A stretch of DNA of 64,000 bases from Entamoeba histolytica HM-1:IMSS (GCF_000208925.1 NW_001914860.1:311612-375611), one strand, 5' to 3'; positions 32,293 to 43,159 are shown, counted from the stretch's first letter. Translations and numbers: made by a program. The notes: generated by a model from the sequence alone, not told the origin.

Positions 32293-33660
32293 ATGAATGA
32301 TTTACGTGATATAGCAAAACAACTTGGAGTACATACATCAAGTTTATCAGCATCTTTTGTAAATGCTTTTTTTATAACACAAACACCACAAGAAACAGCA
32401 TATGATGATTTTGCTGAACAATTTGCTATAAATCCTGGTTTTGAACGTGAACGAACAATTTGGAGACCAAATAAAGTAGAAACTACATTACCGTTACGAT
32501 GGAAAGTTTTTTTATCTTTCCTTCCTCCTACTCCAGAATTATGGAAAAAGATTGATGAAGAAAGAAAGGATAAATATATTGAATTATGTAAAAAATATCA
32601 TGAACAATTAACAGCCTTCGAAAAAGAAAATCCAATAGACTCTTATTCACCAGAATTTTTATCTAAAGAACCTAAAGAAATAGAGGATATGTCATTAAGA
32701 AGAACTATTTGGGAAATTAAAAAAGATGCAAGAAGAACTCATTTTGATAATGATATTTTAAAAAAAAGGTTTTTATTACATAAACTATTGTTACTTCATC
32801 AATTAGATACTCAATTTGAATATGTTCAAGGAATGAATGAAATTATTTCAATTATTATTGAGGTGTTTGGAACTAATAAAAATGGAGTTGAATTAGAATC
32901 AGAAGTATTTTGGTTCTTTAAAGATTTAATGGAAATAATGGGAGATTGGTTTAAAGGAGGTGATGATGGTGTTCGTTGGATATCAAAACGTTGTGAAGTT
33001 ATAGAATCTATACTTGAAACTAAAGATGAAGAGTTAGCAATCCATTTAAAAACACTTAAAATTGAAATGCAATTATTTCTATTACGATGGGTTCGTTTAT
33101 TATTTTGTCAAGTATATCCTATTAAGACAATTAAACCAATGTGGGATGTTATTTTTGCATTTAGTGGAAGACTATCATTAGTAGATCATATTTGTGTTGT
33201 TATGATAATTTTACAACGTGCAAAAATTTTAGATGGAGATGCAACACATGCTTATTCAGTATTATTTAATTATCCAATAGATGAACATTCACCAGACTTT
33301 ATAATAAACCTTGCATTAGCAAGTTGTATGTGGTTTGAACAACCACTTATAAGGAATCTTTATTTTAAACAACGAGTTATAGTTAAAAGAGAGTCTGGAT
33401 TCTGGAGAAAACAAAAAGAACAAAAACTTATTCCTCCTAAGAATTCAGTTATTTCTCAAATTCCTGTTCCATCACCTAGCTTCACACCAAATAGTTCTTT
33501 ACTTGATAAATTTCGTTCAATAGAACAACACCTTAAAATTGCATTACAAAATATTGATGAAGACAGTGATACAGCAGAAGAACTTAAGAAGGCATTATCA
33601 GATTTGTTTCAATTAAGAAATGATATTCAATCTGAGGAGAATTTCTTTGTTATGTTTTAA
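32293..33660 (+). CDS. TBC-domain Rab GTPase-activating protein
   Basis: TBC proteins switch off Rab GTPases with two catalytic fingers. Both are visible: IKKDARRTHF carries the IxxDxxR arginine finger, and FEYVQGMNEI carries the YxQ glutamine finger. The domain runs from about residue 60 to 350, and includes LRWKVFLSFLPPT near its start and FLLRWVRLLFCQVY near its end. YVQGMNEI and the long insertion between the fingers resemble the TBC1D13 group, which acts on Rab35 in animals; the Rab here is unknown. The last 90 residues are polar with a short coiled coil. I start at ATG 32293, giving 455 residues; an upstream GTG in the same frame is not a credible start. Intronless. Confidence 0.85.
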   Translation: MNDLRDIAKQLGVHTSSLSASFVNAFFITQTPQETAYDDFAEQFAINPGFERERTIWRPNKVETTLPLRWKVFLSFLPPTPELWKKIDEERKDKYIELCKKYHEQLTAFEKENPIDSYSPEFLSKEPKEIEDMSLRRTIWEIKKDARRTHFDNDILKKRFLLHKLLLLHQLDTQFEYVQGMNEIISIIIEVFGTNKNGVELESEVFWFFKDLMEIMGDWFKGGDDGVRWISKRCEVIESILETKDEELAIHLKTLKIEMQLFLLRWVRLLFCQVYPIKTIKPMWDVIFAFSGRLSLVDHICVVMIILQRAKILDGDATHAYSVLFNYPIDEHSPDFIINLALASCMWFEQPLIRNLYFKQRVIVKRESGFWRKQKEQKLIPPKNSVISQIPVPSPSFTPNSSLLDKFRSIEQHLKIALQNIDEDSDTAEELKKALSDLFQLRNDIQSEENFFVMF

Positions 33661-34361
33661 TTTCCTGTAAGTCAGTATCTTTCTTGTTTTTTTTTCATTA
33701 AAAAGGGGAGTTTATCGTTTATAACAAATGTAGATTATTTTTATCATTTAATTTAGACAAATGTATTACTTATAATTTCTTCTTTATTTACTTAATATTA
33801 TTATTTGTTTGTATTAAATACTTATTATATTTTGTTTATTATTTGTGATTAATGACAGACACTTATTATTTTAATTACTTGACTATTTAGATAATAGTCA
33901 TTTACTCTTCTAATATTTAAAAAATATTGTTAGTTTACTATCTTCTCTTCTGTGGGGTTTAAAATATTTTTGAGCTATTTCCTGTTAGGTAAAATAAGTG
34001 ATAAATTTTCCAATAAAGCAATTTTTGAAGTTTGCATACAAAAACTCAAATAAAAGAAACAAATTTTATTTAGAAAATATACCAAATGGAGTACAAAAAG
34101 ATCTCCATTAAGAAATGATTGTCTATTCGATGAATAGAATAATCTTTCTGAAAAAGAATTAAACAAAAATAAAGACTGAAATGAATGTTTTTATGATAAG
34201 ATGTTTTTTTATTTTTCCAAAATTCAAAGATAATAAAATAGACTTTTCAATAGATTTTATTAATTAACACTAAAAAAAAAAAATTTAACCTCAAAGACAG
34301 TATAATGTTAATAATAAACTTACTTCCAGCCACCATCCCATAATTAAGAATGTAGAGAATG
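33661..34361. other. Convergent intergenic stretch
   Basis: About 700 bases between the convergent TBC and first VHS genes. It holds a 63-codon minus-strand frame at 33975-34166, rich in Phe and Leu, with no family signal. Otherwise nothing. Confidence 0.45.
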
Positions 34362-35438
34362 TCAAAGCAAAGAATTTTGTAACGGACCAGGTTGGTGTTG
34401 ATCAAATTGTAAATCCTCATCAAAACTAAAGATGTTTGGAGTACATCCCTTTAATGGAGATTTTGATGGGTCAAGAGATAATGAGAAATTACAGAATGGA
34501 GAAAGATCTCCAGATGATTCTAAGTGATTGTCGTTACGTGAATAACAACAACTTTGAGATATTGGAGAAGTAGGTGATTCTCCTCTATAATGAAGAATAG
34601 AACGAAGTTTTGGAGATGATGGTGGTGGTAATAATGAGACATTAAACTTACAAGAAGTTGGTCTAACTAATTCACTTTCATCTACAGAAAAAGTAGTAGG
34701 CTCAACTGGTTTATTTGAATTATTTTGAATCTCTTTTTCTAATTCTTTTAAATATTCTTCTAAACGTTCACCTATTTCTTCAATAGCATTTAATTGATTA
34801 GCGTCATATCTGGCTGCTTGTTTACGACAAAGGGCGCATTGTTTTTGATATTTAGCACTAATTTTCATTCCATGCTTATAAATTGTTTCTAAATCACCTG
34901 AGCCAATTTCAAGTGCTCTTGTAATATTTCTTAAATTATGTTCTACATGAGGAATTAGTCTTGTTACTTCAGTTGGAAGAAATACTGTTGGTTGAGCTCT
35001 TGGATTAATAACACTTTGAGCACAATATCTTTTATAAAGTAATGCGTATTCACTTAATTCACATGGGAAATAAGTTCCCCAAACAGCAATAAGTTCTCTT
35101 ACTTTATCTTCAACTGGGTTTGCTTCTTCATGTAATTTTTTCATTTTACCAATTTTTTGTAAACGATTAACAAATGATAGTTCAGCTACTTGTGTTCTAA
35201 AGCAAGGAGAATTTTGAACTACATAATTTGCTAATATTAAACAATTTAATATCTCTCCTTCAGAAATTCGTTTCTTTGAATAATCACGCATCTTATCCTC
35301 TAATTGAAGTCTTAAAGCAATATCTGCTCCATCAACTTTCTCTACAGCATTAACAATAGTTCTCATATCAGAATCAATTGGGGATGTATGAATATCAGAT
35401 ACAGTATTAAATACTAATTCACTTAATTTGATAGACAT
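34362..35438 (-). CDS. VHS-domain protein, intronless copy
   Basis: VHS domains occur at the N-terminus of endosomal and Golgi sorting adaptors such as Tom1 and GGA. Residues 1-150 form the VHS superhelix: LSELVFNTVSDI, GEILNCLILANYVVQNSPCF, then the very conserved IGKMKKLHEEANPVEDKVRE and LIAVWGTYFPCELSEY. Residues 165-245 are a helical bundle in the place of a GAT domain (LIPHVEHNLRNITRALEIGS, then CALCRKQAARYDANQLNAIE). It carries a CxxC that is shared by the neighbouring paralog. The C-terminal 110 residues are Ser/Pro-rich with repeated PSSPK/SPTSP motifs and probably bind clathrin or adaptors. I start at ATG 35438 (358 residues); the preceding GTG codon is not needed. It is a tandem paralog of 36144-37318 but lacks both introns. 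Confidence 0.82.
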   Translation of the reverse strand: MSIKLSELVFNTVSDIHTSPIDSDMRTIVNAVEKVDGADIALRLQLEDKMRDYSKKRISEGEILNCLILANYVVQNSPCFRTQVAELSFVNRLQKIGKMKKLHEEANPVEDKVRELIAVWGTYFPCELSEYALLYKRYCAQSVINPRAQPTVFLPTEVTRLIPHVEHNLRNITRALEIGSGDLETIYKHGMKISAKYQKQCALCRKQAARYDANQLNAIEEIGERLEEYLKELEKEIQNNSNKPVEPTTFSVDESELVRPTSCKFNVSLLPPPSSPKLRSILHYRGESPTSPISQSCCYSRNDNHLESSGDLSPFCNFSLSLDPSKSPLKGCTPNIFSFDEDLQFDQHQPGPLQNSLL

Positions 35439-35441
35439 CAC

Positions 35442-36143
35442 TGGAATCTAATTTCTTAGATGCCCTCTTTTATTTAAGTTCATATTATCTTAGAGAGTTT
35501 TTCTCCTTTTTACATTAATTTTGATATCTAAATCACTAAGAATTATATCCTTCTTTTTGTTAGTGGAATCAACCCAATTATAAAGTCAAATCCCTAATTT
35601 TTTCCCTTAAAATTCAATTTTCGTCTTTTTTCACTTTTTAATTTTTTTAATTTTTATTTATATTTCATCAACAAAGATTAAAAAATTTTTCCTATAAATC
35701 TGATATGATCTTTAAACTGAAGACTTTTCTTTAGATTTAAAGATCTTTTTATTGATTTTTTTATTTCGTTGACTGTTTTGTTTCTTAAAATTCATTTTTA
35801 AATTTTTGTATCCTTTTTTTTATTTAAACGTTAAAAAATACTAACGTGGAATCAAAATAGGAAAGAGTGCTGAATTAACTTTTCAGAAATAAGATTGAAC
35901 GAAAAGTTCCGAAAATGAATTATCCAAGAGCAAAAGCAGAAATGAGGAACTAAATGTGACTGATACAATGAAGATGAGTTGAAAGAAACGATTTAATTAT
36001 TATCATCAAAAAAATAAATTGAATTAGATAAGTAAATCAAAGACAAATATAAGAAAGAAAATATAATATAATAAAAAAAAAATAAAAGAGAATAATAAAA
36101 AATAGCAGTTACAGTAAATGAAACTAACTCATCTTATTCATAA
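35442..36143. other. Spacer between the two VHS genes
   Basis: About 700 bases of AT-rich sequence between tandem paralogs on the same strand. I see no remnant of coding sequence from either copy and no mobile element. Confidence 0.45.
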
Positions 36144-37318
36144 TCACATTTCTTCATCAAAAGCAAATACATCAGGAGAAGACGAATTTTCACAAGGAGA
36201 CCTTTCATCTGGAGTATAAGGGAAATGACATGAACTAGTTTGAAGACCTCCTAAAGGAAGAGGACTTGGTGTCTCATGTTTTGTTTCTGGTAATACAAAA
36301 CTATGAGATACAAGAGACTCTCCTCCTTTATTTTTAATTTTTAATTTATTACAACTTGGAGGTGTTGGTAATATAAATGTATTTTTATATGTAACTTTTG
36401 GTTTTATTAACGTTGTATCTTTCATTGAAAAAGCATAAGGTAAAGAATCTTTCGTTAAAGGGAGTTTTTTACTTCCTTTTTCACTAGAAAATATGAGTTA
36501 AAACAGTTTAAAATAAAATTTAAATAAAAAAAAAGAATAACAAACGATATACGTTTTTTCAAGGTTATTAGAGAATCAGTCAAACGTTTACCAATTGCTT
36601 CTGCTTCTTTTAATTTATCCATATCATATCTATTTTCATTTTCATGACATTTACTACATTCTCGATTAAATTTACTATAAAAATGAATATTAAATATTAT
36701 TTTATATTTAAATAAGTAATATAGTTAAACAAACGTACTAATTTTCTCTGCATAATTGTAAATACTTTGTAAATCTCCACTATTTGTTTCAATAGCACGT
36801 GAAATATTTCTTAAATTATGTTCTACATGTGGAATTAATTTAATAATTTGACTTGGAAGGAATGTAGTTGGTTGAGAAGATGGATCAATAACACATTGAG
36901 TTGTATATTTTCGATACAATATTTTATATTCACTTAATTCACATGGGAAATAAGTTCCCCAAACAGCAATAAGTTCTCTTACTTTATCTTCAACTGGGTT
37001 TGCTTCTTCATGTAATTTTTTCATTTTACCGATTTGTTGTAATAAAGCCATAAAAGAAAATTCAGCTACTTGTGTTCTGAAATTAGGAGAATTTTGAACT
37101 ACATAATTTGCTAATATTAAACAATTTAACATCTCTCCATCTGTTACAAGATGTTTTGAATAATTACGCATTTTTTGTTCTATTTGTTTCCGAAGAACAA
37201 TATCTGCTCCTACTACTCTTTCAACAGCATTTGCTATTGTTTGCATTTCTACTTCACTTGGTTCTGAATGAGTATCACTTATTGTGTTATATACTAATTC
37301 ACTTAGTTTAACAGACAT
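36144..37318 (-). CDS. VHS-domain protein, intron-bearing copy, three exons
   Basis: Exons 36735-37318, 36546-36674 and 36144-36483 are separated by introns of 60 and 62 bases (GTTTGT...TAG). The spliced product is 350 residues and colinear with the 358-residue neighbour. The VHS domain starts MSVKLSELVYNTISDTHSEP. It includes GEMLNCLILANYVVQNSPNF and the same IGKMKKLHEEANPVEDKVRE and LIAVWGTYFPCELSEY blocks. The GAT-like bundle contains FNRECSKCHENENRYDMDKL, with the CxxC shared with the neighbour. The tail is Ser/Pro-rich (PPSCNKLKIKNK, ETPSPLPLGG). A 104-base block at 36927-37030 is identical to 35047-35150 in the other gene, while flanking coding sequence differs, which suggests gene conversion. 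Confidence 0.82.
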
Positions 37319-38742
37319 ATTTTGTTTATTTTAGTTCTTTTTTTTTTCTTATTTCCATTTTTTTTATTCAATAAATATCTTAGGTAAAATTATTGTAATC
37401 TTTCATCTTATTTACTAAAAAAATAGGGTTGGAACATAATAAGTATTGAAAAAAATTGAAAAGTAAAGACTTTTTCATTTTAAGATTTTTATGTAACTGA
37501 ATAGTGTTATTTTTTTCACTTTCGAATATACATAAAACTTTCTGTTTGTTGTTGTTGAAAAGTCTTCTTTAAACTTATCTCTTTGTTTTCAGTTATGGTG
37601 ATCAATTTCGGGAATGTTGAATAATCGGCATTTTTTATTTTTGTTTCTCAAACTTTGTAAATTTTATTAATTCAATATTATATTATACTATTTAATTTAA
37701 TTATATTTAATATAAGTAATGTATTAGTTAATTAAATTGCTATTGAATTTTTAATGAAAGTTTAAAAAAAAGTTCATTTCTAAAATAACAAACAAAAACG
37801 AAAACTCAGAAAATTCTATAAATATTAACTTCTCAATCTTCATTCTTGAGTTTTGTAAAACACAAAAAATAAATAAAAATTTGTTTAAACTCAAGCAAGA
37901 TAAATTTAAAAATCATTGTAACAAAATATAATAGAAAATAATAATTTTAAGTTTGATTTTTTGTTATAAGAATGTACCCCTTTTGAAATCAAATTAACCT
38001 TGAAGATATAAGACTTATAGAAAAAAAAATAAAGATATTTAATGGAAATATTTTTTTGATGTTAATGTATTTGTTATATACATTTTTAATTATTTTTAAT
38101 TATAATTTACTATAAATGAAGAATTTAAAAGAATTTTTTCTTTAATAGAAGATATTGCATTTTTAAATATGAGATAAATACTTTTGTTTAATCAATAAAA
38201 ATAAACATGTTGACTATTAAATAATTTGAATAATATGTTTAAATCATTGAATATATTATATTTTGTTTAAAAAACTATAACTTAATTTTTGTCTTTCATA
38301 AATATAACTTGAAGTAATAAAATTTCATGTAATAACAATTTATGAATAATTTACCTTTTATAAATTTAACGTTTAGAATTTATAAAGTCTATAACAATTT
38401 ATAAAACATCATAATGTATTAATTTGTTTATTTGCTTGTGACATTCAAATATAAAATATATAAACTTTTTTATTACATAATCAATTAATAATAATATTAT
38501 TACATATCAAATAAGAATTAAATCATAATTAATTATATAGTATTTAAATCAGTATTATACAACTATTCTTTAATAAGAATATAAAAATTCAATACAACTA
38601 ATTGGAATAAAAATTTTTAAGATAATTAAAAGAAAGATATTTATAAAAGATATAATACCTCTTTAAAATAAAATAGTAATAAAAGAAAAATCATTCAAAT
38701 AAGTTTAATTGGAAATAAATCACAGACATTCTTTGTTAGTAG
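37319..38742. other. Longest gene-free stretch outside the mobile-element cluster
   Basis: About 1.4 kb of extremely AT-rich DNA. It upstream-flanks the second VHS gene and downstream-flanks the coiled-coil gene. No ORF over 60 codons, no SINE or LINE similarity and no tandem repeat could be seen by eye. Confidence 0.5.
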
Positions 38743-41700
38743 TTATTTTTTTCCAAATTTCTTAGCATGTTTTCCACTTTTCCTTTCTCCTTTTTTATTT
38801 TTTTTTCCTACCTTTTTTTGGTCTTTTGAGTTAACTATTTTCATTCCAGCATTTCGTTTTTCTTTTTTGGCATCTTTTTCTTGAAGTTTAATACTATAAA
38901 AATTACCTTTCTTATGTTCAATATCTTCTACTTCTTTTGGTTCTTCTTGACTGTCTTCAGATGAACTGGATGAACTCTCTTCTTCATGTTCTTCTTCTTG
39001 CATAGTAACACTCATTCCAGTTTCTTCTTTCTTTTTTGATTTCTTTGTATTAACAAATTGACTAGAATATTCTAATGATGTCATTATTGGCTTCTTCTCT
39101 TCTTCCATTTTATTAATTTTTTGAATATTTTCATCACTAATACCTACTTCCATATTTACTTGACTTTGAAGTTGTAAATTTCCATTAAACGAATTGAATG
39201 ATAAGTTATTTGTTGTTCCAAATCCAAATGGTTGTTGGTTATCAGTGAAAAATGAGCTGAAATCTTGACTGTTTATTTTTTGAGAAGACTCTTCTTTTGG
39301 TACTTCATCCATTTTTTGTTCGATAGGTTCTTCAACCATTCTTTGAGATATTGTTGAAGTAGATTGAGTTATATTAAATGAAGAATTAATAGGAGTTTCT
39401 TTTGGAATATCTGGAATAGTATTTGTAGTAATTGAATTTGTAGGATTAAGTTGAGAAGTATTAAAAATAGGGTTTATTGTTGTTTGTTGTTGTTGGGTTT
39501 GATTTTTATTAGTAGTTGGTAAAATAGCTATTTCTGTTTGATTTGGTTTAACTTCTAATGGCTTAACTTCTTGTTTTGATAAATTTTGAATAGAAGGTTG
39601 TAATATGATTGGTTGAGACTGATTACTTGGAGTGATATTAACTTCAGTAGATAAAGATGAAGTTTTTGTTTGGTCCAGTTGTTCTCCTTTATTTGTGATA
39701 GGAGGAGTGTCTTTTTCTAAATTGTTTTTGATTTCATTTGATTGGGTTTGAATTTGTTCTTTATGTTCTGTTGTATTTGAAGTAGTTACATTTACAACGT
39801 GGTCATTGTCTAAGTGCCTTGGAGGAAGTGGAGTAGAGGAAGTGGAGACAGTAGAATTTGAACGTTTTGGGCTTTCTAATGGACGCTCAAACTTTTTTCT
39901 TCTTCTTTCCTCTCGTTCTTCTTGTGTTTCAACACGTTTTGGTTGCTTTTTTTGTGGAACAGGAATATTAACAGTGTCAGGGTTTCGTTTAATTGGGCGT
40001 ATCCTTTCAAGAAAATCAGAAACATCTTTACTAATATTTTGTTTTACATTATTGGTATTTGATATTTCTTGTGTTTTTTGAGTTGATAAAGACGGGGATA
40101 ATTCACTGGTTAATGGGTTTGATTGCTTGGTTGAGGGATTTGCAGTATCAATAACCAATTGAGAAGAAGTAGCTGGTTGAGTTGATTGATTAGGGATTTG
40201 GTTTTGTATTTGTTGAGGTTGTAGTGAAAGATTAGGTTCAATATGATCGTGTTGTTGAGAAGATTGTTCTTGAGTTTTTTGTTGTTGTTCTTGAATTTTT
40301 TGTGGTTGTTCTTGAATTTTTTGTGGTTGTTCTTGAATTTTTTGTGGTTGTTCTTGAATTTTTTGTGGTGGTTGTTGTTCAGCTTCTTCTTTTTGTATTT
40401 TAATAGATTTTAATTGTTGAATAGACAAATCTTTTTGGTGAGAGTCTAGTTGTAATTGTTCAATGAGTTCATTTAATCGTTTAATTTCGATATTTTTGTC
40501 AATAAGTTCTTTTTCTTTTTGATTGATAATACTCTTAGAATTTTGATTAGAAGTATTTAATTCATTAACATGTTGAGTAATAGTTTGTTCTAGCTTTTTA
40601 GTATTTGTTTCTAATTCTATAATTTGTTTATTTTTTTCTTGTATTTCATTATTAAGTTTAATGACCATTTCTTCTAAATTCTTTTTGTCTTGTTCTAATT
40701 GATTTTTTATAATATCAAGTGCTTTTTTTTGGTTTAAATAAGATTCTTTTTCTTCTTGTATTTGTTGAACATGTTGAATCATTTCATTTGCTTTTTCAAC
40801 TTGTTGTTTAGCTTCTAAACATTCTAATTGAATTTTTCCAATAAGGGAATTCTTTTCTTTAATAATTTGTTCATATTCTTCTTTTTCAGACCATTCACTT
40901 TGTTGAATAATTTGTTTTTGTAATGATTGGTTCAAGTTAATTAATTGTTCTTCTTTTTGTTTTAACTCTTCTTTTTCTTCTTTCCATTCTTTTCGTTCAT
41001 CATTTAATTGATCTCTAAGTTCTTTATATTTTTCAGCATATTCTTCTCCTCCAGTTTTTTCCACAACTTTAATAAACTTTTCAATAACAGGTTGTTTTTG
41101 AAACTCTTCAACATTGTTAATTAACTCTCTTTTATTTTTATTTAATTCTTCAATACTCATTTTTAATTCTTTATTTTCTTTTTTTAATTGTTCAATTTCA
41201 ATTTGATTAGAATGAGGTGTTGGTGTTATTGGTTTAAATTTTTCATAAATTAATTTAGTTTGTTGCATTTGTTCAATTTTTGTGTCTTTCATTTGAATTA
41301 AATTTTCCATGTTTCTTATTTTAATTTCTAACTTTGATTTTTCTACAGTTACTTCTTTAAATCGTTGAATTAATTTTTCCATTAATCCTTCCATTTGTTT
41401 ACGTTGTTGCATAATTTCATCAACACATACTTTTTCTATTGTTTTTCCATTTAATATTTCAAGTGCCTCTAATGCGGCTTTCTTTAATTCATCATTTTGT
41501 TTCCAAAGTTCTATATTTTGAATGGCTATCTCACGAGATTGTTGTTTATTTTCTGTGGCTTTTTCTATCGTTTTAATTTGTTCTTCTAAATGAAAAATTT
41601 CTGTATTTTTTTTATCTATAACTTGTGCAGACTTTTCTAACTCATCAATCGCAAGTGCTAATTTTAATTGTAATGCTACTGTTAATGATTCTTCATTTTT

Positions 41701-41961
41701 CCATGAATTAATAGTTTCAGTAGAAATTGGTTGGGGTATGACTATTGTCCCAACATTAGGTAATGATGATTTTACATTCACTTGAGGTGGTTGGTCTGCA
41801 ATAACATTATAAGTAGTAGTTGGTACTGGTTTAACTTCAATAACAGGAATAGGATTTTCAGGTATACATATTTGAGATTGTTTTGGTTGAATTGAAAGTT
41901 CTTTGACATAAGTTTCTAGAGCGTTGATATGGTTTTTTAATATATCTTCTTGTGATGCCAT
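38743..41961 (-). CDS. Long coiled-coil protein with glutamine-rich repeats
   Basis: A single exon of 1072 residues that I cannot assign to a named family. Residues 1-90 are polar with several Pro-Val motifs. From about 85 to 545 there is a nearly continuous Lys/Glu/Gln heptad coiled coil. At 555-600 a 7-residue unit (PQKIQEQ) is repeated about four times, matching a 21-base DNA repeat at 40286-40367. The next 350 residues are Ser/Thr/Asn/Gln-rich and probably disordered, including NPFGF-like and FGTT words. An acidic serine run (EEEHEEESSSSSSEDSQEEP) comes before a basic tail ending KSGKHAKKFGKK. Such architecture suits a tethering or scaffold protein. The basic end could bind nucleic acid or acidic membranes. 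Confidence 0.75.
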   Translation of the reverse strand: MASQEDILKNHINALETYVKELSIQPKQSQICIPENPIPVIEVKPVPTTTYNVIADQPPQVNVKSSLPNVGTIVIPQPISTETINSWKNEESLTVALQLKLALAIDELEKSAQVIDKKNTEIFHLEEQIKTIEKATENKQQSREIAIQNIELWKQNDELKKAALEALEILNGKTIEKVCVDEIMQQRKQMEGLMEKLIQRFKEVTVEKSKLEIKIRNMENLIQMKDTKIEQMQQTKLIYEKFKPITPTPHSNQIEIEQLKKENKELKMSIEELNKNKRELINNVEEFQKQPVIEKFIKVVEKTGGEEYAEKYKELRDQLNDERKEWKEEKEELKQKEEQLINLNQSLQKQIIQQSEWSEKEEYEQIIKEKNSLIGKIQLECLEAKQQVEKANEMIQHVQQIQEEKESYLNQKKALDIIKNQLEQDKKNLEEMVIKLNNEIQEKNKQIIELETNTKKLEQTITQHVNELNTSNQNSKSIINQKEKELIDKNIEIKRLNELIEQLQLDSHQKDLSIQQLKSIKIQKEEAEQQPPQKIQEQPQKIQEQPQKIQEQPQKIQEQQQKTQEQSSQQHDHIEPNLSLQPQQIQNQIPNQSTQPATSSQLVIDTANPSTKQSNPLTSELSPSLSTQKTQEISNTNNVKQNISKDVSDFLERIRPIKRNPDTVNIPVPQKKQPKRVETQEEREERRRKKFERPLESPKRSNSTVSTSSTPLPPRHLDNDHVVNVTTSNTTEHKEQIQTQSNEIKNNLEKDTPPITNKGEQLDQTKTSSLSTEVNITPSNQSQPIILQPSIQNLSKQEVKPLEVKPNQTEIAILPTTNKNQTQQQQTTINPIFNTSQLNPTNSITTNTIPDIPKETPINSSFNITQSTSTISQRMVEEPIEQKMDEVPKEESSQKINSQDFSSFFTDNQQPFGFGTTNNLSFNSFNGNLQLQSQVNMEVGISDENIQKINKMEEEKKPIMTSLEYSSQFVNTKKSKKKEETGMSVTMQEEEHEEESSSSSSEDSQEEPKEVEDIEHKKGNFYSIKLQEKDAKKEKRNAGMKIVNSKDQKKVGKKNKKGERKSGKHAKKFGKK
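40286..40367 (-). repeat. 21-base coding tandem repeat
   Basis: About four head-to-tail copies of a 21-base unit within the coiled-coil gene, encoding the seven-residue unit PQKIQEQ. Copies are nearly identical, so slippage or recent expansion is likely. Confidence 0.8.
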
Positions 41962-42100
41962 TATCCACTGATTATTTTTATTTTCTTTTTTTTTTATTTT
42001 TTGTTTATAGTTTCTATTTTAGTTTTATTTTATTATTTCAATTTACTATTTTATTAATAATTCTTTTACTATTGTTATCTTAATTCATTTTATTTCTCTA

Positions 42101-43159
42101 ATGATTCATAATACAATATTACCTTTAAACTCAATCCAATTTATTATTTCTCATCTTCAGAAGTATCAAACTCTTGTTAATTGTATTTTTATAAATAAAA
42201 AATGGAAACATTCTATTGAATATTCCTATAATAATCCATTTACTTTATCAAAACAACAACTTTTATTATTTTTCCCTCATTTGGTTCAACAAAATATTTA
42301 CCATTGTTATGATGATAAAACTATTAATATTCCTAGTGTCATTTGGTATTACGTACCATTTGAATTAGTTGAAAAAAACAAAAATATTTCACATGATTCC
42401 TTTAAAAGAATTGAATTTACTTTAAATGACAAACAACAATATAATTATAACTCTAATTATCATATCCATTCTTTGGCTTCTCATTTGTTTGAAAATGATC
42501 ATCAATTAGAGTCAATACAATTGCCTTCTTCTTTATTAAAACTAGAACATTCAGTTTTTAGTCATTGCAATTTGCTTCGTTCTATTTACATCAATTCACC
42601 ACTACAAACAATTGGTCGATATTGTTTTTCAATGTGTACATCATTATGCACTGTAAAACTTCCAGCTTCTCTTTCAGTTTTAGAAGAAGGAGTGTTTTCT
42701 CATTGTTCATCTTTGAAATGTTTAGACTTATCTATGTTATCACTTCAAATCCTCAATAAAAGAACTTTTGAATATTGTACTAATTTATCTTCTGTTATAT
42801 TACCATTATCATTACAGAAAATAGAAGAGGATTGCTTTTATAATTGTATTTCACTATCCACACTTTGTCTACCATCAACACTCACTTTCATTGGAACACG
42901 TTGTTTTTATGAATGTACATCTCTTTCTCACCTTGATCTTCCATCAACTATTTCTACTATGACATCATCTGATTTTACTCGAATAGATACAACTCAACAT
43001 GAAACACAATTTTGTTGTTGGACAGAAGATTTTTATGACGTCATTGACAATTTAGAATCAGAGAAAGAAGTTGAACTTCGATTTGGAATTGGAAAGAGTT
43101 GTTTTTACCAATGTAATTTTATTTCAAAAATATTTCCCAATTATTGTTTTGACCCATAA
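42101..43159 (+). CDS. BspA-type leucine-rich repeat protein
   Basis: A 352-residue single-exon protein with about seven BspA-type (LRR_5) repeats between residues 125 and 335. The repeating pattern is FxxCxSLxxIxLPxSLxxIxxxxF, for example VFSHCNLLRSIYINSPLQTI, CFSMCTSLCTVKLPASLSVL and CFYNCISLSTLCLPSTLTFI. The N-terminal 60 residues contain FIISHLQKYQTLVNCIFINK, an F-box-like helical motif often found at the start of these proteins in Entamoeba. There is no signal peptide or GPI-type tail. Entamoeba genomes carry large families of these proteins; one is reported at the cell surface. A role for this copy cannot be stated. Confidence 0.85.
   Translation: MIHNTILPLNSIQFIISHLQKYQTLVNCIFINKKWKHSIEYSYNNPFTLSKQQLLLFFPHLVQQNIYHCYDDKTINIPSVIWYYVPFELVEKNKNISHDSFKRIEFTLNDKQQYNYNSNYHIHSLASHLFENDHQLESIQLPSSLLKLEHSVFSHCNLLRSIYINSPLQTIGRYCFSMCTSLCTVKLPASLSVLEEGVFSHCSSLKCLDLSMLSLQILNKRTFEYCTNLSSVILPLSLQKIEEDCFYNCISLSTLCLPSTLTFIGTRCFYECTSLSHLDLPSTISTMTSSDFTRIDTTQHETQFCCWTEDFYDVIDNLESEKEVELRFGIGKSCFYQCNFISKIFPNYCFDP

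Noticed and set aside
33975..34166. 63-codon minus-strand frame
   Set aside because: No family features, no promoter-like element, and length within chance for open frames here.
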